From assembly GCF_007785775.2 (NCBI RefSeq), contig NZ_VNIK02000011.1, positions 1 to 64,000 on the forward strand: a DNA stretch of 64,000 nucleotides, written 5' to 3'. The notes under the pieces were generated by a model, which worked only from the letters and a program-made list of their open reading frames with translations, did no database searches and was not told the DNA's origin. Of the stretch, positions 60,459 through 64,000 are shown piece by piece (position 1 is the stretch's first letter; each line of letters begins with the position of its first letter). A program made the translations under genes and the position numbers. This DNA comes from Flagellimonas hadalis (GTDB lineage Bacteria > Bacteroidota > Bacteroidia > Flavobacteriales > Flavobacteriaceae).

Positions 60459-60923
60459 CTAAAGTGATAGGTAAGAAAGTCCCAAAGTGTTCAAACTGGG
60501 AAGGTTGCCATCCAATACCACAAATTCAGATTTTGGATAGGGAAAGGTTTTTTTCTTTTTCAGATCCAGTTGGGAATAGCGGCCACGCAGTCTTTTTTTA
60601 TCGTCCTTTTTGGAAAATAGATCAATGGTGACCCCTACAGTGACACCTCCCAAGACCGTTGCGGCCAAATCGTCGTTGTCCCAACCGTTCTCGCGCTGTC
60701 CTGCATCGACCGCTTCCTTGGCCAAGCCTATAAGCGTACTTCCGGCGACCGAACCCACAAAGGTCCAGATACGGTTGCCCTCAGAGGCCTGTTTAGCGAT
60801 TCCTGCTCCGGCCAGACCAAATAGGTTGCCGCCCAAAAAATGGAGTGCCTTGTCCCGCTCCACTTGCCCATGGCAATAGGAAGCGAGCACCAAAAAAACT
60901 AGTGTGGGGATAAGTGTTCTCAT
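60459..60923 (-). CDS. Exported YfiM/DUF2279-like protein
   Basis: The 154-residue protein has a signal peptide (about 1-19, ending CHGQ) followed by a hydrophobic glycine-rich region (DKALHFLGGNLFGLAGAG, GSVAGSTLIGLAKEAVD). The DKALHF and later DLAATVLGG segments match the YfiM/DUF2279 type of small periplasmic or membrane-associated proteins. It lacks a lipobox cysteine at the cleavage site; Cys17 is just before it. Function is not known. It converges with the DUF58 gene with a one-base gap. Confidence 0.8.
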   Translation of the reverse strand: MRTLIPTLVFLVLASYCHGQVERDKALHFLGGNLFGLAGAGIAKQASEGNRIWTFVGSVAGSTLIGLAKEAVDAGQRENGWDNDDLAATVLGGVTVGVTIDLFSKKDDKKRLRGRYSQLDLKKKKTFPYPKSEFVVLDGNLPSLNTLGLSYLSL

Positions 60924-60974
60924 TGCTCTGGGGTAAATGTATGAAAAAGTGTGGAAAGCTTCTGCCCGAACGGT

Positions 60975-61916
60975 TTAATAACCATTCACTTCCAACTTTG
61001 CCTTCTGGAATTCGGCCATCAGTTCGGCCACAATTTCGGCGGCAGGCTTCACAGCATGGATCAGACCGGCAACTTGGCCAATTTCAAGTTCCCCTTCTTC
61101 CATATCACCTTCGAACATACCACGTTTGGCCCTGGCCCTTCCCAACAATGTTCTCAGGTCATCCACTGATGCGCCTTTGGCATAGGCCTCCTGCACATCT
61201 TGGTAGAATTTGTTCTTGAGCAGTCGCACGGGAGCGAGCTCCTTCAAGGTCAGTTGGGTATCCCCTTCCTGTGCCTCGACCACTCTTTTTTTGAACGATT
61301 CATGTGAAGACGCTTCGGGGGTGGCCACAAAGCGGCTCCCCACCTGCACCCCATCCGCTCCGAGTACCATAGCGGCCAGCATGGCCCTTCCTGTCGCAAT
61401 GCCTCCCGCAGCAATGAGTGGAACAGTGATTTTTTCCTTTACAGAAGGAATCAGCACCATGGTCGTGGTCTCGTCCCTACCGTTATGGCCGCCCGCTTCA
61501 AAACCTTCGGCCACAACCGCGTCCACCCCTGCCTCTTGGGCTTTCAGGGCAAACTTGACACTGCTCACCACATGCACCACGGTAATTCCTTTCTCTTTGA
61601 GAAAACCTGTCCAGGTCTTCGGATTCCCCGCGGAAGTGAACACGATTTTCACCCCATGGGAGACAATGATCTCCATCAACTTTTCAATATCCGGGTACAG
61701 CATGGGAACGTTCACCCCAAAGGGTTTGTCGGTCGCTTTTTTGCACTTGATGATATGTTCCTCCAATACTTCCGGGTACATACTTCCCGCGCCCAACAAT
61801 CCCAATCCGCCGGCATTGGAGACGGCCGAGGCCAACCGCCATCCGCTGGCCCAGATCATTCCTGCTTGGATGATGGGATATTCTATTCCGAAAAGTTGGA
61901 TGATTCCGTTTTGCAT
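60975..61916 (-). CDS. NAD(P)H-dependent flavin oxidoreductase, nitronate monooxygenase family
   Basis: From the ATG at 61916 (MQNGIIQLFGIEYPIIQAGMIW) the protein has 313 residues in a TIM barrel. It has the FMN-binding GGHNGRDET and GGIATGRAM loops and GADGVQVGSRF. This is the NMO/FabK family: 2-nitropropane dioxygenase, nitronate monooxygenase or enoyl-ACP reductase II. FabK-type reductase is possible, but the sequence does not settle it. An ATG at 61982 would add 22 residues and is rejected. Confidence 0.9.
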   Translation of the reverse strand: MQNGIIQLFGIEYPIIQAGMIWASGWRLASAVSNAGGLGLLGAGSMYPEVLEEHIIKCKKATDKPFGVNVPMLYPDIEKLMEIIVSHGVKIVFTSAGNPKTWTGFLKEKGITVVHVVSSVKFALKAQEAGVDAVVAEGFEAGGHNGRDETTTMVLIPSVKEKITVPLIAAGGIATGRAMLAAMVLGADGVQVGSRFVATPEASSHESFKKRVVEAQEGDTQLTLKELAPVRLLKNKFYQDVQEAYAKGASVDDLRTLLGRARAKRGMFEGDMEEGELEIGQVAGLIHAVKPAAEIVAELMAEFQKAKLEVNGY

Positions 61917-61978
61917 TCTAAATAGATGTATTGAATTAAGACCATCGCTTTTTTGAGTTTCAAAAATTATGACCTTTA

Positions 61979-62416
61979 TCAAAAATTGACTATTTCGGTC
62001 CCCCCGTCATTAGGCAGCCCATTATTATCAAAGTTTTCATAATCAATTATAATTTCACACTTATCTATGTTAAAGTTAGACTCAACCCATTTTGTTGTGG
62101 AAACACAATCAATCAAAATTGAATCCGAAATATTCTCTTGGATTATTATAATCCATAAAGAGTGTTCAGAATTTTTCAGGTTAAATATTGTTTTGTATTC
62201 AATTGAATTGGCTCTAATTGACTCAAGTTCTATAATTGTGTCTTTGTAAATAGATTTATATTTTTCAACTGTACTCCTGTAATTAATTGTTTTCGAAAAC
62301 TTTGGCAAAACACATTCCTTCTCTCTATTTTGTTCAATAGGGTGCTCCACAACTTGTTTCTGTGTATTACAACTGAAAAATATAAAAACGATAAGAATAA
62401 CTGAACAAATTTTCAT
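61979..62416 (-). CDS. Hypothetical AT-rich lipoprotein
   Basis: From the ATG at 62416 the 145-residue protein has a lipoprotein signal (MKICSVILIVFIFFSC, Cys16), with few glycines or alanines and many Ile, Asn, Glu and Lys. No family was recognised. The gene is about 28% G+C in the lines I counted, well below its neighbours, suggesting recent acquisition. It lies alone between the flavin oxidoreductase gene and mnmA, both minus strand. Confidence 0.7.
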   Translation of the reverse strand: MKICSVILIVFIFFSCNTQKQVVEHPIEQNREKECVLPKFSKTINYRSTVEKYKSIYKDTIIELESIRANSIEYKTIFNLKNSEHSLWIIIIQENISDSILIDCVSTTKWVESNFNIDKCEIIIDYENFDNNGLPNDGGTEIVNF

Positions 62417-62561
62417 AATTATGGATTTCTGTGTCAAATTGTTTTAAGAATTGTTGAATTGAACTTGCCTGCTGGATGGGCAGGTTTCAGTTTCACATCA
62501 ATTTAAAATTATAATCATGAGATTCTAAACTTAGTTCAGAATGTAGGAAGATAGCAATAAG

Positions 62562-63752
62562 CTACGAAATCACTCCAGACCCCACCAATTCATCTTCCAC
62601 ATACCAGGCCACAAACTGCCCTTCGGTGATGGCCGATTGTTTTTCTTGGAAATCCACATACAGTCCGTTCCCTACTTTGTAGAGGGTGGCTTTCTGTAAC
62701 GGTTGACGGTACCGGATACGTGCCATCACTTCCATGGTTTGGTCTTCTTTTAAGGCCAGATCGGGACGCACCCAATGCAATTCATCCTCTTTGACAAAAA
62801 GTGTGTTCCGGTACAGTCCGGGGTGCATTTTCCCTTGCCCGGTGTAAATGATGTTCTTGTCCACATCGGTTTCAATGACAAACAAAGGTTCCTTGGTGCC
62901 ACCAACATTCAGACCCTTGCGTTGCCCAATCGTAAAATAATGGGCCCCTTGGTGCTCTCCCACCACTTTACCATCTTCCAAGGAAAAAATGGGTTTTTCC
63001 GCCTGAAAGGCCAATTTCTCCTTTTCATTATGAAATTCGGGAACAGCTATGGCAAATTGGGAAGCAGTACTGGGCACTTCCACAATGATCCCTTTTTTGG
63101 GCTTCAATTTTTGCTGCAAAAAGTCGGGCAGGTGCACCTTGCCCACAAAGCAGAGTCCTTGGGAGTCCTTTTTATCGGCGGTGATGAGATTGTTCTCAGC
63201 GGCGATATTTCGGACTTCAGGCTTTAACAGTTCCCCGATCGGGAACAAAGTCTTGGACAGTTGCTCCTGGGACAATTGGCATAAAAAATAGGATTGGTCC
63301 TTGTTGGGATCCTTTCCCGCCAACAACTGGTAGGTTTCGGTACCATCTTCATGCTGGATGGTGCCTTTTCTACAATAGTGCCCTGTGGCCACGTAGTCGG
63401 CCCCCAATTGCATTGCAATTTTTAGAAAGACATCAAACTTGATCTCGCGGTTGCAGAGCACATCCGGATTGGGTGTACGTCCCCTCTCATATTCATTGAA
63501 CATATAATCCACGATACGCTCCTTGTATTCCGCGCTCAAATCGACAGTTTGGAACGGAATACCCAATTTTTCGGCCACAATGAGGGCATCATTGCTATCC
63601 TCCAGCCATGGACATTCCTCTGAAATGGTCACAGAATCGTCATGCCAATTCTTCATAAAAAGGCCGATAACCTCATACCCCTGCTCTTTAAGGAGATATG
63701 CCGCAACGCTGGAATCCACTCCTCCCGAAAGTCCTACAACAACCTTTTTCAT
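62562..63752 (-). CDS. mnmA: tRNA 2-thiouridine(34) synthase
   Basis: The 396-residue protein has the PP-loop SGGVDSS (9-15). Two active-site cysteines are visible, in [12 protein letters not shown] (near 103) and GLCFVGKV (near 206), and a C-terminal beta-barrel domain follows (about 290-390). It installs the 2-thio group on wobble U34 of Lys, Glu and Gln tRNAs using sulfur relayed to its cysteine. The upstream -7 box at 63771-63778 fits a promoter 19 bases before the ATG. Confidence 0.97.
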   Translation of the reverse strand: MKKVVVGLSGGVDSSVAAYLLKEQGYEVIGLFMKNWHDDSVTISEECPWLEDSNDALIVAEKLGIPFQTVDLSAEYKERIVDYMFNEYERGRTPNPDVLCNREIKFDVFLKIAMQLGADYVATGHYCRKGTIQHEDGTETYQLLAGKDPNKDQSYFLCQLSQEQLSKTLFPIGELLKPEVRNIAAENNLITADKKDSQGLCFVGKVHLPDFLQQKLKPKKGIIVEVPSTASQFAIAVPEFHNEKEKLAFQAEKPIFSLEDGKVVGEHQGAHYFTIGQRKGLNVGGTKEPLFVIETDVDKNIIYTGQGKMHPGLYRNTLFVKEDELHWVRPDLALKEDQTMEVMARIRYRQPLQKATLYKVGNGLYVDFQEKQSAITEGQFVAWYVEDELVGSGVIS

Positions 63753-63770
63753 TTCACATCATTAAGGCTA

Positions 63771-63778
63771 CAAAAATA
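63771..63778 (-). promoter_or_regulatory. Candidate promoter -7 element of mnmA
   Basis: The minus strand reads TATTTTTG, 19 bases before the ATG at 63752. No -33 element at the expected distance is seen. Confidence 0.5.
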
Positions 63779-63953
63779 AAAAATAACACGCATTAAAACG
63801 ATATCCGATATCAGTCGGATTTCTGTGGCAAACTTTTCAAAATGAAGAAAAATTAAAAATGTTAAACTTTTTACAATTTTTATTAAACAAAATGGATTTT
63901 AATTTGTTTAACTTTATCTTTAAAACATTAAACATAAATACAACAACAAGATT

Positions 63954-64000
63954 ATGAAAGCATTAAAAAGCCTATCCCGTTTTGCATTAGTATCGTTGTT
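63954..64000 (+). CDS. N-terminal fragment of an exported protein (runs off the right edge)
   Basis: The ATG at 63954 opens MKALKSLSRFALVSL, which has the basic-then-hydrophobic start of a signal peptide. Fifteen whole codons lie in the window, so no family can be named. The 201 bases between mnmA and this start are AT-rich and hold the mnmA promoter box. No other signal is supported. Confidence 0.55.
   Translation, partial: MKALKSLSRFALVSL

Overview
The window looks like chromosomal DNA from a marine-type Bacteroidetes, most likely a Flavobacteriaceae near Muricauda/Allomuricauda. The evidence is a DnaX without a zinc module, a six-domain S1, PPK1 beside a SixA-type phosphatase, a KdnB/KdsB pair, UMF1-type MFS, DUF3822, DUF4126, GIN-domain (DUF2807) proteins, an FecA-like TonB receptor, and promoters with the Bacteroidetes TAnnTTTG -7 box. 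Coding density is very high, with few gaps above 250 bases. No tRNA, rRNA, insertion sequence, prophage or CRISPR array was found. Identifications come from reading motifs and from memory of the families; no search was run.

Layout. 1-291 is the 5' end of a strikingly GC-rich GMC oxidoreductase. 555-5717 is a minus-strand run: RecD-like helicase, DUF4126 protein, KdsB, HAD phosphatase, KdnB and an acyltransferase (8-amino-Kdo/LPS theme). 5834-7930 holds a membrane protein, a DUF3822 protein and RsmD. 7919-8214 is RNase P RNA on the minus strand, divergent from dnaX and miaE. 10699-14157 is a polyphosphate cassette (sixA, ppk1, ppx). 14386-18319 carries pdxH, a lipoprotein, rnz, a STAS-like protein, pyrB and pyrR. 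18433-20265 is rpsA with a textbook promoter. 20525-22984 holds a LysM protein and two poorly characterised exported proteins. cmk and lon follow on the minus strand.

26469-29430 is an ECF sigma / probable anti-sigma / two beta-helical surface protein cassette. 29494-36177 holds UMF1 transporter, M48 lipoprotein peptidase, GH31 alpha-glucosidase and GlgB. 36340-39810 has a collagen-like lipoprotein, two MsrB enzymes, lpdA and a DUF3817 protein. 39802-42029 holds aroQ and three small outer-membrane/exported proteins. xerD, NDH-2, a second ECF sigma gene with a membrane protein, an acyltransferase, a CoA-type NUDIX enzyme, a cyclophilin lipoprotein and a dienelactone hydrolase follow. 48843-52721 is a TonB receptor with a companion outer-membrane protein.

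52910-60457 is a TRIC/RDD pair divergent from a very tight SpoIIM / membrane / DUF4129 / DUF4350 / MoxR / DUF58 operon. This is the best candidate in the window for an uncharacterised multi-protein membrane system. The end holds a YfiM/DUF2279-like protein, a nitronate-monooxygenase-family enzyme, an AT-rich orphan lipoprotein, mnmA and the first codons of an exported protein running off the edge.
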